Both the position numbers and the translations under genes were made by a program. Below the pieces are notes generated by a model. The model saw only the letters and a list, made by a program, of their open reading frames with translations. It ran no database searches and was not told the origin of the DNA. A stretch of DNA of 49,948 nucleotides from positions 1-49,948 of the forward strand of contig JAPLQI010000127.1 of NCBI GenBank assembly GCA_026399755.1, read 5' to 3'. This DNA comes from Pseudomonadota bacterium. Its GTDB lineage: Bacteria > Pseudomonadota > Gammaproteobacteria > Burkholderiales > Chitinibacteraceae. Positions 8,824 through 21,802 of the stretch are shown piece by piece; within the stretch, counting starts at the first letter, position 1, and every line of letters begins with the position of its first letter.

Positions 8824-8894
8824 AAGTTTACTCTGACTGAGCCAACGAAAAGGTGGTTTGGTGCCCCCCGCTCAAGTCGCTTTGTGAGCACAAA

Positions 8895-8921
8895 AAAACA
8901 GGGAGCATTGCTCCCTGTTTT
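8895..8921. terminator. Bidirectional intrinsic terminator
   Basis: A 27-bp perfect palindrome with a single central base (AAAACAGGGAGCA / TGCTCCCTGTTTT) lies between two convergent genes. It has an A-run on the left and a T-run on the right. It can end transcription of the rhomboid gene from the left and of the autotransporter gene from the right. Confidence 0.85.
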
Positions 8922-8948
8922 GCTAAGTTGCTTTAACGATGGGCTGAA

Positions 8949-11900
8949 TTAAAAACCAAAATTCAAGCCCGTTTGCCCGCTATAAGTGCTTTCTTTGTCG
9001 TTCAGATATTCCACCTTGCCAAACAGCGTGATGTCTTTGCTGAGTTTGTAGCTGGCGTTAAAGCCGATGTTGGCGGTGATGTCTCTGTCTTTCACAAATT
9101 GAATCGGCGCTGCAACGCGCTGATCAATCGCTAACTTGCTTTGCATATCGTCTCGCTTATCGCTGAAGTGGCGTTCAATGCCCAGATCTGCGCCCAGTTT
9201 CAGAGGCTGATCTTTGCCTCCCCAAATCAAGGATGCGCCCAGCTGCCCGGTGAGCTGGGATGCATCTGCGCTGCCCAGTTGCAGGCGGTGGCTGGAGCCT
9301 TGCTCGTCAAAGGCGTCGCTCATGACCTTGCCGTGGCTGAGGCTGCTGCGTGCCAGCACGGTGAAGTCTTGATCTGCATAGGCTTTGTAGCTGGCCGCTA
9401 AGCTGGCATCGATGCCGCGGGCGGAGGTGGAGCCGGTGATTTGGCCTGTTACGCCGCTACGATCTAAATCGTAGGAATACTTGGCGTAAGCCACGCTAGC
9501 AAGGATGTTCAGATTGCTTAAAGGCTGGTAAGCAAGGTAGGTGGTGAAGGCTTGACCATTTACATTGCCCGAGCCAAAGCGCGCTTCCAGCTTGCCGCTG
9601 TTTACGGTTAAGACGCTGCCCAATTTTAGCGACTCGTTCACGCTGAATTCTGCGCCTAGGTAGTAATCATTGCGGCTGATATGCGCGTTGCCTGCCGATT
9701 GGCCGCCGCTACGCATATAGCCTGCGTAAGCTGAGTTTTGCTCTTGATTACTTCTGGATTGCAGCAGGTTCAGCATGCTGCGCTTGCCAAGCAGGGCGTA
9801 ATCGCTGATCGCGCCGTAATATTCTGGCGTGAGGCGTTCTACGTTTGCCGACACCGTCGCGCCGTTGGCGGTCAGGAATTCTCCCGCATTTTTGCCCACG
9901 CTACTGGCGATTGAGGTATCAATTTGATTGATGCCCACATCGCTTGTGGCGATATTCATCAATGCCGCAGCTGCGGCTCGCTGATTCGGATTGCTGCCTA
10001 GATCAGCGAAGGTGCTTTGCGCAAGGTTTAGCCCTGTGGTCAGCACTTGGCCGGTGGCAACGTCAAATACGGCGGCTGCATTGACGACTGCTGCGCCGCT
10101 GCCGGCTACGCCATCTAGATCAAATTTCACGGTAGCAAAGTGGCCGCTTACTTTTTTGGCCTTGCCATCCAGGTCTGCCATGATCTGGTAGACCTCGCCC
10201 AAGCGCGGTGCGCTGCCGCCGTAGGTTTGCACAATCAGCTCGCTTTGTTTTTCGAGCGTGATTTTACCTGCCACGCGGATCTGATCGTGGCCCGTTACGG
10301 CGGTGGTGTTTTGCAGCTCAGATTGCAAAGTGGCCGCTTCGGTGTAGTTGCCCAGCACGGTAATCATGCCTGGCGAGTTACCCGGAGCCAGCGTGCCTTC
10401 GTTGCGCAAATCACCGTTAAAGCTTAAGAAGCCCTGCACCTTTTTGCTATTGGTAAAGCTGCCAGTGCTGGTGTTTACCAAACCGCCCCCTGTCAGGATG
10501 TCGTACTTAATGCTGTCGCTATTATTCAGCGTCAGCACACCGCCTTTATCTACAGTGGCGGTGCCGGTGGTGACAACGGCCTTATCGCTGACGGCAACTT
10601 GACTATTGTTTTGCACATTGATGCTGTCGGTGTGCGTATTGCTGTTGCCGCTGATATCCAGCTTACCGCCGGTGCTGATTAAATCGGTTTTTACCGCATT
10701 AATTTGGCCGGTAAAGACGCCGCCGTTGGTAACGGTGAGCTTATGGGTAGTGGAATTCACCGTGCCTGATCCGTTCAGGGTTTTGATCGTTTGATCGCCG
10801 CCTGCCAATATCATTTCACCCGCTTTATCAATTTGCACCGTGGCGTTTTTATTCAGACGCTCAGCTGCGCCTAAAGTCAATGCACTTTGCTCAAAGATAT
10901 GCACGTTTTCTGCTGCGCTTGTGCCGTTTAGCGTGACTTTGCCATGTGTTTCCAGCGTGCCATCACCGAGGTTGGCGTTCACCACCGAGCCATCGTTCAG
11001 CGCATAGTTGCTCGCGCTTAAGGTGCCGTTGCCAATGATGTTGCCGCTATTGGTCAAGCTGGCCATGCGTTGATTTGCATCGATTTTCAGCGTGCCATCG
11101 TTGCTGAGCTTAGCCGTTGCTGATACGCCGCCATTTTGATCATTCAGCGTGGCGGCTTTGGCGATATAAATATCTTGGCTGGCCAGCTTGCCGCTGAGCG
11201 TGATGGCACCTTGCTCGATGCGGGTTGCACCCTTGTAGCTGCTATCGCCCGTCATGCTCAGCATGCCGCTGCCTTGTTTTACCAAGCTGCCCTTGCCGGA
11301 TGCATCACTGATCTGGCCGCTGAACAGGCTGTCAGTGTTTTGCTGCAGGGTTAATTTGCCAGCGTTTAAATTCAACTCGCCAACGCCCGTTAGCTGAGCA
11401 ATGGTTTCATTGCCACCCAAGACCAGCTTGCCCGCAATGCTGACTTTGGCCGTGTCTAATAAGCGGTCTGCTGCGCCCAGCGTGGTGGTGCCGGAATCAA
11501 TTTTGACCGATTCGGCGGCGCTAGTGCCATTGAGCGCTACATTGCCATTGGCGATCAGGCTACCCGAACCCAAGTTAGCGTTGATCCGCGATCTGTCATT
11601 CAGCGCGTAAGTCTTGGCGGTGAGGGTGGCTTTGCCGTCCAAGCTGGCGTTGATGGTGCCGGTGTTGATCAGCGCGGCAATGGTGTCGTCATGGTTTTGA
11701 TTGACGGTGCCATCGTTATTGAGCAGAGCCAGATCAGCCAAGCCGCCTTGATTATTCGTCAAGATGCTGCCTTTTTGCACGTCCAGCTTCAGGCTGGCGA
11801 GCGAACCATCTAGCGTGATGCCGCCATTTTCAATCCGAGTCTCGCCGATGTAATGGTTTTCGCCCGTCAGGGTGATGGTGCCTGTGCCTTGTTTTACAAC

Positions 11901-14900
11901 GCTGCCTTTATTGATTTGCGTGTCATTAATCTGGCCCGCAAATAGAGTGTCGGTGTTTTGTTGTAAGGTCAGCTTGCCTGCATTCAGATCAACAACGCCA
12001 CTGGTTTTGCCTGCCAGCGTGCCTATGGTTTCATTGCCGCCCAGCACTAATTTGCCATCGACGCTTACATCGCTTGTATTTAGCAAACGCTCTGCAGAGC
12101 CCAAAGTCATCACGCCACTTGCCACATTCACGGTTTCTGCTGAGCTTGTGCCGTTGAGCGCGACCTTGCCATTGGATGTAACAACACCTGTGCCCAGATT
12201 GGCGTTAATCACCGAGCCTTCGTTTAGCGCATAGGTTTTGGCCGTGAGCGTGGCTTTGCCGTCCGCGCTGGCATTAATGGTGCCGGTGTTGATCAAGGCT
12301 GTAATGGTGTTATCGCTGTTTTGATTAACGATGCCGTCGTTGTTCAGCGTAGCCAGTGCAGATAGGCCGCTGTGATTGTTAGTCAGCGTGCCGTCTTTTT
12401 GCACGTCCAGATTCAAGCTTTCCAGCGTGCCATCTAAAGTAATGCCACCCTGTGCAATCGTGGTGTTGCCTAGATAATGGCTGTTGCCGCTGAGGGTGAG
12501 CGTGCTTTTTCCTTGCTTGAGTACGCTGCCTTTGCTGGCGCTGGCGTCATCGATTTGGCCTGCATAGCGAGTGTCTTTTTCTTGCAGTAAGGTCAGCTTG
12601 CCGCCGTTCAAATCAACGATGGCCTTGGTTGTTGTACCTGCCAGCGTGCCTATGGTCTCGGCGCCGCCCATGATGAGCTTGTCATCAACGGTTACATCAC
12701 TCGTGTTCAGCAGGCGCTCGGCAGAGCCAAGAGTCATTGTGCCTTTTGTAACATGGACGGTTTTGCTAACAAGCGTGCCGTTAAGCTGCACTTTGCCGCC
12801 ATCAACCGTGGTGTCGCCACTAAAGGTGTGATTGCCGTTAAGGGTGATTTCGCCTGTGCCGTGTTTTAGCAGCGTGCCTTTGTCACCGTCTTTATCCTGA
12901 ATCACGCCATCAAATACAGTGTTGCGGTTTTGTTCTAGCGTTAGCTTGCTGCCGGACAATTCCACCACGCCGCTTGCCTTGCCTGCTAGCGTACCGATGG
13001 TTTCATTGCCGCCCATGACTAGCTTGCCGTCAACCGTTACATCGCTGCTGTTTAGCAAACGCTCAGCCGAGCCAAGGGTCATTACGCCGCTTTCAACGTT
13101 CACGGTTTGCGCCGAGCTTGTGCCGTTCAGCTGTACTGTGCCGTTGGCGGTGACGATGCCCGTGCCTAGGTTGGCATGGATTACAGAGCCTTCGTTTAAG
13201 GCATAGGTTTTGGCGGTGAGCGTGGCTTTGCTATCTGCGCTTGCATTAATGGTGCCGGTGTTGATCAGGGCTGTAATGGTGTTATCGCTGTTTTGATTAA
13301 CGATGCCGTCGTTGTTCAGCATAGCCAGTGCAGATAGGCCGCTGTGATTATTAGTCAGCGTGCCGTCTTTTTGCACGTCAAGATTCAGGCTTTCCAACGT
13401 GCCATCTAACGTAATACCGCCATGTGCGATGGTGGTGTTGCCAAGGTAGTGGCTATTGCCCGCAAGAGTGAGTGTGCCTTTTCCTTGCTTGAGTAAGCGG
13501 CCTTTGTCGCCCTGAATATCATCGATTTGCCCCGCATAACTCGTATCAGTTTCTTGCAGTAAGGTCAGCTTGCCGCCGTTCAAATCAACAATGGCATCGG
13601 CAGTTTTACCCGCCAGCGTGCCTATGGTCTCGGCGCCGCCCATGATCAGCGTGTCGTCTACTGTGACATCGGCTGAATCAAGCAGGCGTTCGGCTGATCC
13701 CAAGGTCATTGTGCCGGTGGTGACATGCACGGTTTTGCTGACCAGCGTGCCATTAAGCTGCACTTTGCCGCCATCTACCGTGGTGTCACCGCTGAAGGTG
13801 TGATCGCCATTGAGGGTGATTTCGCCTGTGCCTTGTTTCAGCAGGCTGCCTTTGTCGCCTTCTTTATCTTGAATGATGCCGTCAAACACCGTGTCGTGGT
13901 TTTGTGTCAGCGTCAGCTTGCTGCCGGATAATTCCACCACACCACTTGCTGCGCCAGCCAGCTTGCCTATGGTTTCATCGCCGCCCATGATGAGTTTGCC
14001 GTCGACGGTCACATTGCTGCTATCGAGTAGGCGTTCAGCCTTGCCTAGGGTCATGATGCCATTAGCTACGTTGACTTCTTCGGCTGAGCTAGTGCCATTG
14101 AGTAGCACATTGTCTTTAGCTGTCAGTACACCAGTGCCTAAGTTGGCATGAATCACCGAGCCATCGTTTAGCGCATAAGTGTCGGCAGTCAGCGTAGCTT
14201 TGCCGTCCTTGCTTGCGTTAATGGTGCCCGTGTTGATCAGTGTTTTGATGGTGTCATCATGGTTTTGATTCACGATGCCATCGTTATTCAGCTTGGCAAG
14301 CGCCGTTAAGCCGCCTTGGTTGTTCGTCAGCGTGCCGTCTTTTTGCACATCCAGATCAAGGCTTGCTAGCGTGCCATCCAGCGTAATGCCGCCTTGGGTG
14401 ATGGTGGTTGTGCCTTCAAAATGGCTGTCGCCCGTCAGCGTGATTGTGCCTGTGCCTTGCTTTAATACGCTGGCTTTATTGCCCTGAACATCGTTGAGCT
14501 GTCCGGCAAAAGTAGTGGCATTGTTTTGCTGCAGGGTAAGCTGGCTGCCAGATAATTCAAGCACGCCGTCTGCCTTGCTGCCCGCCAGTGTGCCTATGGT
14601 TTCATTGCCGCCCAGTACCAGTTTGCCGTCGACGGTTACATTGCTGCTGTCCAGCAGGCGCTCGCCGCTGGAGAGCGTCATCACACCCGTTTCAACGCGT
14701 ACTTTTTCTGCCGAGCTGGTGCCGGTGAGGGTGACTGTGCCATTGGCTGTTAATTCGCCCGAACCTAAGTTGGCGTTAATGACCGAGGCATTATTTAGCG
14801 CGTAGGTTTTAGCCGTGAGGGTAGTGCCGTTACCGTTGATGGTGCCAGTGTTGCTAAGGCTGGCCACGGTGTCATTGGCGTTTAGATTGGTGGTGCCATC

Positions 14901-17306
14901 GTTATTTAGCTTAGCGTCTTGATGCAAACCGCCGTGATTATCATTGAGCAGGGCGCCTGCAGCCACATCAACACTCTGGCTAGCTAAACTGCCATCCAGC
15001 GTCACTGTGCCTGCCTTGATCTGGGTCTGGCCTTGGTAAGTATTGTCGCCAGATAGGGAGAGCTTGCCTGCACCTTGCTTGATCACATTGCCTTTCTCGC
15101 CGCTGATTACGCCAGAGAATGTGGTGTCGCTGCCTTGGTTAAGCGTCAGGGTATTGGCTGCCAGCGCCACTTTACCCGCGCCTGCCAAGGTGCCAATGGC
15201 TTGATCACCCGTTTTGGTCAGATCAAATTGCGCGTCTTTTTCAACCATCACCAAGCCGTCTTTATTTAACGAGCCTTTTTCAGAGAGTTGTAAATGACCG
15301 GCTTTAATGGTGGTGCCGCCCGCGTAAGTATTAGCGGCATTTAGAATCAACTCGCCCGCATGATTTGCATCGCCAACCACAAGGCTGCCGTTAGAAAGTA
15401 CGCCATCCATTTGCGCGTGCTTGCCTTCGATGGAGTCAGGGTTGACTAGGATCGTCGCGGTTTTGCCATCAATATTGATGGCGTTTTTAAAGGTGACATT
15501 ATCGGTGGCGGTGTCCGAGCCAAAAATCAGCGCATTATCGCCGCCTACAAAACCTTCTTTGCCCCAAGTGCGCTGAGCGCCGCCATTCAGGCTCACTTCT
15601 AAATCGCCGCCGCTCGCAGCAAAGCCGCCCGACCCTGCCCACTGCACGCGATCTTTGGCTGTGCCAGTGTAGCGATCAAACTTACCGCTGGTTTCCAGTA
15701 CGCCGCCATCATGGTTGCCGGTGAAGTTGATATTGCTGTGTTTATGAATACCCTTGCCATCTTCGGCATGTAATGCGCCGCCTTCAATTTTGGTTTGGCC
15801 GGTATAGCTGTTGTCGTCGTTAAAGACGACTAAGCCACTTTTAACGGTGAGATCAGCCCCTTTGCCGCTGGCGTTGCTGGCACCATCAAGCCCTGCTGCG
15901 CTATCGTCGGCAATGCTGCCATTAAAGGTGATGGTTTTTCCCTTGCCCGCGTCGAGCACCACGGTAGAGCCTTTCATCATAAAGAGATCAGAGCCCGCTT
16001 CCTTGCCGGCTTCGCCCAAATGATCATCCGAGTTGTCGCCGCTGCCGCCGCTTACATTGCCTCGATCAAAAGTGGCATCACCTTTAATCGTGAGTTTGCC
16101 GCCTGCGCGAACAAAAATCGAGCCGCCAAGGCCAGATCCGCCTGAGCCACCTTCACGGCTGCCGTCGTTGCCTCCATTGCCCATGCCGCCTTTGCCTGCG
16201 CCAAAGCCTGCTTTACCACCATCGCCGCCATCACCAGGATCTTTTGCATGCGTTGCATCGTTACCGTCACTGCCATCTTTGCTGCCATCACCACCTTGGC
16301 CGCCGCCAGCGCCAAAGCCACCAATCCCGCCTGTGCCACCGCCACCACCTGCGCCGCCGACTGCTCTTGAGTCGCTATAGGCATCGCCGCCATTGCCCCC
16401 ATTGCCGCCTGTTCCGCCGCCAAGGAATGATAGGCCTTTGCCGCCGTCGCCCCCATTGCCTCCTGCTCCACCAAGGCCAGCACTGCCGTGTTTTAAGACT
16501 TCAACCGTGCTTGCAATTAGGTAGGCCGTATCTACACCTGCTTTTACGCCATCTGCAATGACTTGTGCGACGTCGGCAGCGAGTACAGTCCCCAACCCGG
16601 GCGCTAAGCCCGCTGTGACCAGACCAGCGGTAGCGGCAGTCACCGCTGCCGTATGTCCACCCACAGCCAACGCATTCCTTACGGCTACAGCGATGTCATA
16701 TACTTGGTCGGCGATCGCTTTGATTGTGTCAGCGCTCACTGCAGAGCCATCTGACCCAGACCCTCCAGTACCCCCTATGCCACCTTCGCTACCGTCGTCA
16801 CCGTTGTAACCATTGAGTCCATTCCCGCCGTTAAAGTAAGCGGAGCCGGATTTGGCATTGTCGCCGTTTGTACCGCTGGTGTTGGATTGGTTTTTTATGA
16901 GGCTATTTAAGCTGCCACCTACTGCTCCTTTGCCACCATCCCCACCAACCGCTGCATTCCCCGAGAAATTCACATTATCTAATACCACTTCAGCGCCGCT
17001 ATTGATAAAAATAGCCCCGCCCAAACCTGCACCGCCGCCACTACCGTCGCCGCCCTTGGTGGTGAAGTTTTTAACCGTGGTGTTGGAGATATTCAACTTG
17101 CCCGATTCAACAAAATAACCGCCGCCTTCATTGCCATTAATTTCATTATTGCTATCTGCCGAGGCGGTGTGCTCGGCAGTAATCACCATTTTTGGCGCGG
17201 CACCTGCGCTGCCATAAATCAGCATGCCGGTAACGGCACAGATGGCGACAGAGATGAATTTACCTTGGGACTTAGTTAAGCGATGCGATAGTTCGATACG
17301 TTTCAT
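8949..17306 (-). CDS. Giant autotransporter adhesin (type Va) with PATR repeats and C-terminal barrel
   Basis: With the start at 17306 the protein has 2785 residues. A signal peptide ('MKRIELSHRLTK...GMLIYGSAGAA', cut near residue 36) is followed by a Gly-rich region (about 60-430) with many GGxGG motifs. An 85-residue Ala/Val-rich hydrophobic helical segment interrupts that region at ~190-274. A long beta-helical passenger follows, with about ten autotransporter-associated repeats of the type 'LLKQGTGEITLNGDHTFSG' (PF12951-like). The last ~280 residues are an autotransporter beta-barrel ending in 'GLNFGF' with a terminal Phe. The frame is open for 38 codons further upstream to 17420, but that extension does not look like a signal sequence. 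The gene is flanked by a bidirectional terminator and a divergent response regulator and kinase pair. A role in adhesion or biofilm is inferred from the family. Confidence 0.88.
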   Translation of the reverse strand: MKRIELSHRLTKSQGKFISVAICAVTGMLIYGSAGAAPKMVITAEHTASADSNNEINGNEGGGYFVESGKLNISNTTVKNFTTKGGDGSGGGAGLGGAIFINSGAEVVLDNVNFSGNAAVGGDGGKGAVGGSLNSLIKNQSNTSGTNGDNAKSGSAYFNGGNGLNGYNGDDGSEGGIGGTGGSGSDGSAVSADTIKAIADQVYDIAVAVRNALAVGGHTAAVTAATAGLVTAGLAPGLGTVLAADVAQVIADGVKAGVDTAYLIASTVEVLKHGSAGLGGAGGNGGDGGKGLSFLGGGTGGNGGNGGDAYSDSRAVGGAGGGGGTGGIGGFGAGGGQGGDGSKDGSDGNDATHAKDPGDGGDGGKAGFGAGKGGMGNGGNDGSREGGSGGSGLGGSIFVRAGGKLTIKGDATFDRGNVSGGSGDNSDDHLGEAGKEAGSDLFMMKGSTVVLDAGKGKTITFNGSIADDSAAGLDGASNASGKGADLTVKSGLVVFNDDNSYTGQTKIEGGALHAEDGKGIHKHSNINFTGNHDGGVLETSGKFDRYTGTAKDRVQWAGSGGFAASGGDLEVSLNGGAQRTWGKEGFVGGDNALIFGSDTATDNVTFKNAINIDGKTATILVNPDSIEGKHAQMDGVLSNGSLVVGDANHAGELILNAANTYAGGTTIKAGHLQLSEKGSLNKDGLVMVEKDAQFDLTKTGDQAIGTLAGAGKVALAANTLTLNQGSDTTFSGVISGEKGNVIKQGAGKLSLSGDNTYQGQTQIKAGTVTLDGSLASQSVDVAAGALLNDNHGGLHQDAKLNNDGTTNLNANDTVASLSNTGTINGNGTTLTAKTYALNNASVINANLGSGELTANGTVTLTGTSSAEKVRVETGVMTLSSGERLLDSSNVTVDGKLVLGGNETIGTLAGSKADGVLELSGSQLTLQQNNATTFAGQLNDVQGNKASVLKQGTGTITLTGDSHFEGTTTITQGGITLDGTLASLDLDVQKDGTLTNNQGGLTALAKLNNDGIVNQNHDDTIKTLINTGTINASKDGKATLTADTYALNDGSVIHANLGTGVLTAKDNVLLNGTSSAEEVNVANGIMTLGKAERLLDSSNVTVDGKLIMGGDETIGKLAGAASGVVELSGSKLTLTQNHDTVFDGIIQDKEGDKGSLLKQGTGEITLNGDHTFSGDTTVDGGKVQLNGTLVSKTVHVTTGTMTLGSAERLLDSADVTVDDTLIMGGAETIGTLAGKTADAIVDLNGGKLTLLQETDTSYAGQIDDIQGDKGRLLKQGKGTLTLAGNSHYLGNTTIAHGGITLDGTLESLNLDVQKDGTLTNNHSGLSALAMLNNDGIVNQNSDNTITALINTGTINASADSKATLTAKTYALNEGSVIHANLGTGIVTANGTVQLNGTSSAQTVNVESGVMTLGSAERLLNSSDVTVDGKLVMGGNETIGTLAGKASGVVELSGSKLTLEQNRNTVFDGVIQDKDGDKGTLLKHGTGEITLNGNHTFSGDTTVDGGKVQLNGTLVSKTVHVTKGTMTLGSAERLLNTSDVTVDDKLIMGGAETIGTLAGTTTKAIVDLNGGKLTLLQEKDTRYAGQIDDASASKGSVLKQGKSTLTLSGNSHYLGNTTIAQGGITLDGTLESLNLDVQKDGTLTNNHSGLSALATLNNDGIVNQNSDNTITALINTGTINASADGKATLTAKTYALNEGSVINANLGTGVVTSNGKVALNGTSSAETVNVASGVMTLGSAERLLNTSDVSVDGKLVLGGNETIGTLAGKTSGVVDLNAGKLTLQQNTDTLFAGQINDTQINKGSVVKQGTGTITLTGENHYIGETRIENGGITLDGSLASLKLDVQKGSILTNNQGGLADLALLNNDGTVNQNHDDTIAALINTGTINASLDGKATLTAKTYALNDRSRINANLGSGSLIANGNVALNGTSAAESVKIDSGTTTLGAADRLLDTAKVSIAGKLVLGGNETIAQLTGVGELNLNAGKLTLQQNTDSLFSGQISDASGKGSLVKQGSGMLSMTGDSSYKGATRIEQGAITLSGKLASQDIYIAKAATLNDQNGGVSATAKLSNDGTLKIDANQRMASLTNSGNIIGNGTLSASNYALNDGSVVNANLGDGTLETHGKVTLNGTSAAENVHIFEQSALTLGAAERLNKNATVQIDKAGEMILAGGDQTIKTLNGSGTVNSTTHKLTVTNGGVFTGQINAVKTDLISTGGKLDISGNSNTHTDSINVQNNSQVAVSDKAVVTTGTATVDKGGVLTLNNSDSIKYDILTGGGLVNTSTGSFTNSKKVQGFLSFNGDLRNEGTLAPGNSPGMITVLGNYTEAATLQSELQNTTAVTGHDQIRVAGKITLEKQSELIVQTYGGSAPRLGEVYQIMADLDGKAKKVSGHFATVKFDLDGVAGSGAAVVNAAAVFDVATGQVLTTGLNLAQSTFADLGSNPNQRAAAAALMNIATSDVGINQIDTSIASSVGKNAGEFLTANGATVSANVERLTPEYYGAISDYALLGKRSMLNLLQSRSNQEQNSAYAGYMRSGGQSAGNAHISRNDYYLGAEFSVNESLKLGSVLTVNSGKLEARFGSGNVNGQAFTTYLAYQPLSNLNILASVAYAKYSYDLDRSGVTGQITGSTSARGIDASLAASYKAYADQDFTVLARSSLSHGKVMSDAFDEQGSSHRLQLGSADASQLTGQLGASLIWGGKDQPLKLGADLGIERHFSDKRDDMQSKLAIDQRVAAPIQFVKDRDITANIGFNASYKLSKDITLFGKVEYLNDKESTYSGQTGLNFGF
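12000..14640 (-). repeat. 972-bp higher-order tandem repeats inside the autotransporter passenger
   Basis: Equivalent points recur exactly 972 bp apart: positions 12329, 13301 and 14273 start the same motif, as do 12601 and 13573. One unit is 324 codons. It combines a long module (leading 'LDVQKDGTLTNN' and ending 'SGDTTVDGG') with a short module (beginning 'KVQLNGTLVSKTVHV' and ending 'LGNTTIAHGG'). Adjacent units are very similar at DNA level, so the array could gain or lose a unit in frame by recombination. The boundaries given are approximate. Confidence 0.8.
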
Positions 17307-17638
17307 GGTGGTCTTTGTAAGAAGTTTCAAAAAAGAATCAAGCAAATACGCCGCACGCTTACAATAATATTTGTAAGCTTGTCTTAAAAATGAAATATTT
17401 GAGCCAAAGCAAAATGGCATGGCGGTTTGGCGGCTAAGTGCTTGAGTCTGAATGAGCTTTACTGAAGAGGCTTTTGGTGGGGCGGAAAAATGCTTTGCTG
17501 GAAGGAATAAATTTAGGGGATAAACAAGGGTTTGTTCGATTAAATTGCCCTTGAGATGTAAGTTTGCAGAGAAAAAAATTTATGAGCATGACGTATAGAT
17601 GTTTATGATCACGCCTTCGCCAATACCCTTAGTTACTT
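17307..17638. other. Divergent intergenic region between autotransporter and response regulator
   Basis: About 330 bp separate the two divergent starts and should hold the promoters of both the adhesin and the two-component operon. The half next to the adhesin also encodes the unlikely 38-codon upstream extension of that gene. The sequence is A/T-rich near 17560-17620. I could not identify convincing -35/-10 pairs or a direct repeat for the AraC-type regulator by eye. Confidence 0.35.
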
Positions 17639-18435
17639 ATGTTGCTCGATCACCCTGCCATGCCAAGCGCTCTGTCAGACAAGCCCCATATCTTGATTGT
17701 TGATGATTCAGTGGATGAGTTGCGCTTATTGCTCGATGCATTGCGTAGCCAAAATTATCGGCTAAGCGTGGCCTTTGATGGGCAGCAGGGCTATCAGCGG
17801 GCACAGGCCAATCCGCCCGATCTGATTTTGATGGATGTAAATATGCCGAGGGTGGATGGCTATGCCAGCTGCCGCTTACTCAAGGCAAATAAGCAATTAA
17901 TGCATATTCCTGTGCTGTTTTTATCTGCGGCAAATGCGGTGAATGATCGCTTGCTGGGTTTTAGCAGTGGGGCAGTGGATTTTATTTGCAAGCCTTTTTC
18001 GGCCGAAGAAGTCATTGCGCGGGTAGCGGTGCATTTGGAATTGGCGCAACGCCGATTAAATACGGCAGAGCCCATCGTCGAGCTAAAAGCACAGGAGCAA
18101 GATGAAGTATTGCTGGCCGCTGCCGTACAAATTATTGGTGAGCAGCTTTATCGGCCCCTTTCGCTGGCCGATATCGCCAGCCAAATAGGCACTTACGAGA
18201 AAAAACTAAGCAAACTCTTTAAAACGCGGATGGGAATAACGGTTTTTGCCTATATTCGCGAGCAAAAACTGCGTAATGCCCAGCAGCTTTTGGCTAAAAC
18301 ACAGATGAGTGTGATTGATATTGCCGAGCAGCTTGGTTTTCAAAGTGCATGTAATTTCACAACTGCATTTAAAGAGCATTTTGCACTGACGCCATCTGCA
18401 TTTAGGCAAACATTAAAATTGGCTGGGGCGCATGC

Positions 18436-18439
<4 letters not shown>
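17639..18439 (+). CDS. Response regulator with receiver and AraC-type DNA-binding domain
   Basis: This 266-residue protein begins with a receiver domain (about 16-133). It shows the acidic pair in 'ILIVDDS' (D22/D23), the phospho-acceptor aspartate in 'LILMDVNMP' (D66) and the conserved lysine in 'FICKPF' (K118). A short linker leads to an AraC/XylS double helix-turn-helix (about 165-262) containing 'SLADIASQIGTYEKKLSKLF' and 'SVIDIAEQLGFQSACNFTTAF'. An ATG at 17660 (seven codons in) is an alternative start, and neither has a clear Shine-Dalgarno. Its stop overlaps the GTG start of the sensor kinase, so the two form an operon. It is divergent from the giant adhesin gene and is a plausible regulator of it, which is inference from position. 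Confidence 0.88.
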
Positions 18440-21284
<2,845 letters not shown>

Positions 21285-21307
21285 TTACCTTTTGTGGGTT
21301 GAGGGGC

Positions 21308-21802
21308 TTAAGTCGTTTTACATCGGGCCATTATATATACATCAGCAAACTGACCATTTCTAAAAGCATAGTTTTTGCACAGCCCTTCTTTGATAAAACC
21401 GTGCTTTTCATAGAGGGCGAGGGCGGCGAGGTTGTCGGTGTATACAGAAAGCTCGATGCGGCTGATGGCCTGCCATTGCTCGGCGATTTCTATCGCCGCC
21501 TGCATTAAAGCATCGGCCACACCTTGTCTGCGTGCAGTGGTTTTTACCGCCATGCCAATATGGGCAGCATGCTTACGGCGAGGGTTTTGCTCGATATGTA
21601 AGCCCAACTGCCCCAGAATTTCTTCCCCTTGCACTGCAACCAAGCTCATCACACCCGCTGGGGCAGCTTGCCCAAGCCTAGATTCCCAAAGCTCGATTGA
21701 TGGAAACGGGCCTTGTAGCGTGGCGGAGTAGTTACTTGGCTCGGCATACAGTTGACGAATCTGCTCTATATCTTGTTTTTCACTATGTCTGATGCTGTAC
21801 AT
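21308..21802 (-). CDS. yhhY: GNAT family N-acetyltransferase, YhhY/AaaT-like
   Basis: This 164-residue single-domain protein has the GNAT fold. The acetyl-CoA loop is 'TARRQGVADALM' (motif A), and the end shows 'YTDNLAALALYEKHGFIKEG' (motif B). It resembles E. coli YhhY/AaaT in 'NPRRKHAAHIGMAV', 'RIELSVYTDN' and 'NYAFRNGQFADVYIMAR'. YhhY/AaaT acetylates certain aromatic or sulfur amino acids, but whether this enzyme shares that substrate is not visible. The start at 21802 has an AGGTGG five bases upstream. It is the first gene of a two-gene unit with the glutathione transferase. Confidence 0.85.
   Translation of the reverse strand: MYSIRHSEKQDIEQIRQLYAEPSNYSATLQGPFPSIELWESRLGQAAPAGVMSLVAVQGEEILGQLGLHIEQNPRRKHAAHIGMAVKTTARRQGVADALMQAAIEIAEQWQAISRIELSVYTDNLAALALYEKHGFIKEGLCKNYAFRNGQFADVYIMARCKTT

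Noticed and set aside
12000-14640. CRISPR-like regular repeats
   Set aside because: The period is 972 bp, the repeats are coding and in frame throughout, and there are no short identical repeats with unique spacers.
9991-17118. Many plus-strand open frames opposite the autotransporter gene
   Set aside because: They are shadows of a highly repetitive, stop-poor minus-strand gene. They repeat the same Pro/Ser/Val-rich nonsense, have no ribosome sites and resemble no family.
17307-17420. 38-residue N-terminal extension of the autotransporter
   Set aside because: The extension is rich in aromatic and Cys residues and would bury the signal peptide. The ATG at 17306 directly precedes a normal Lys/Arg-led signal sequence.
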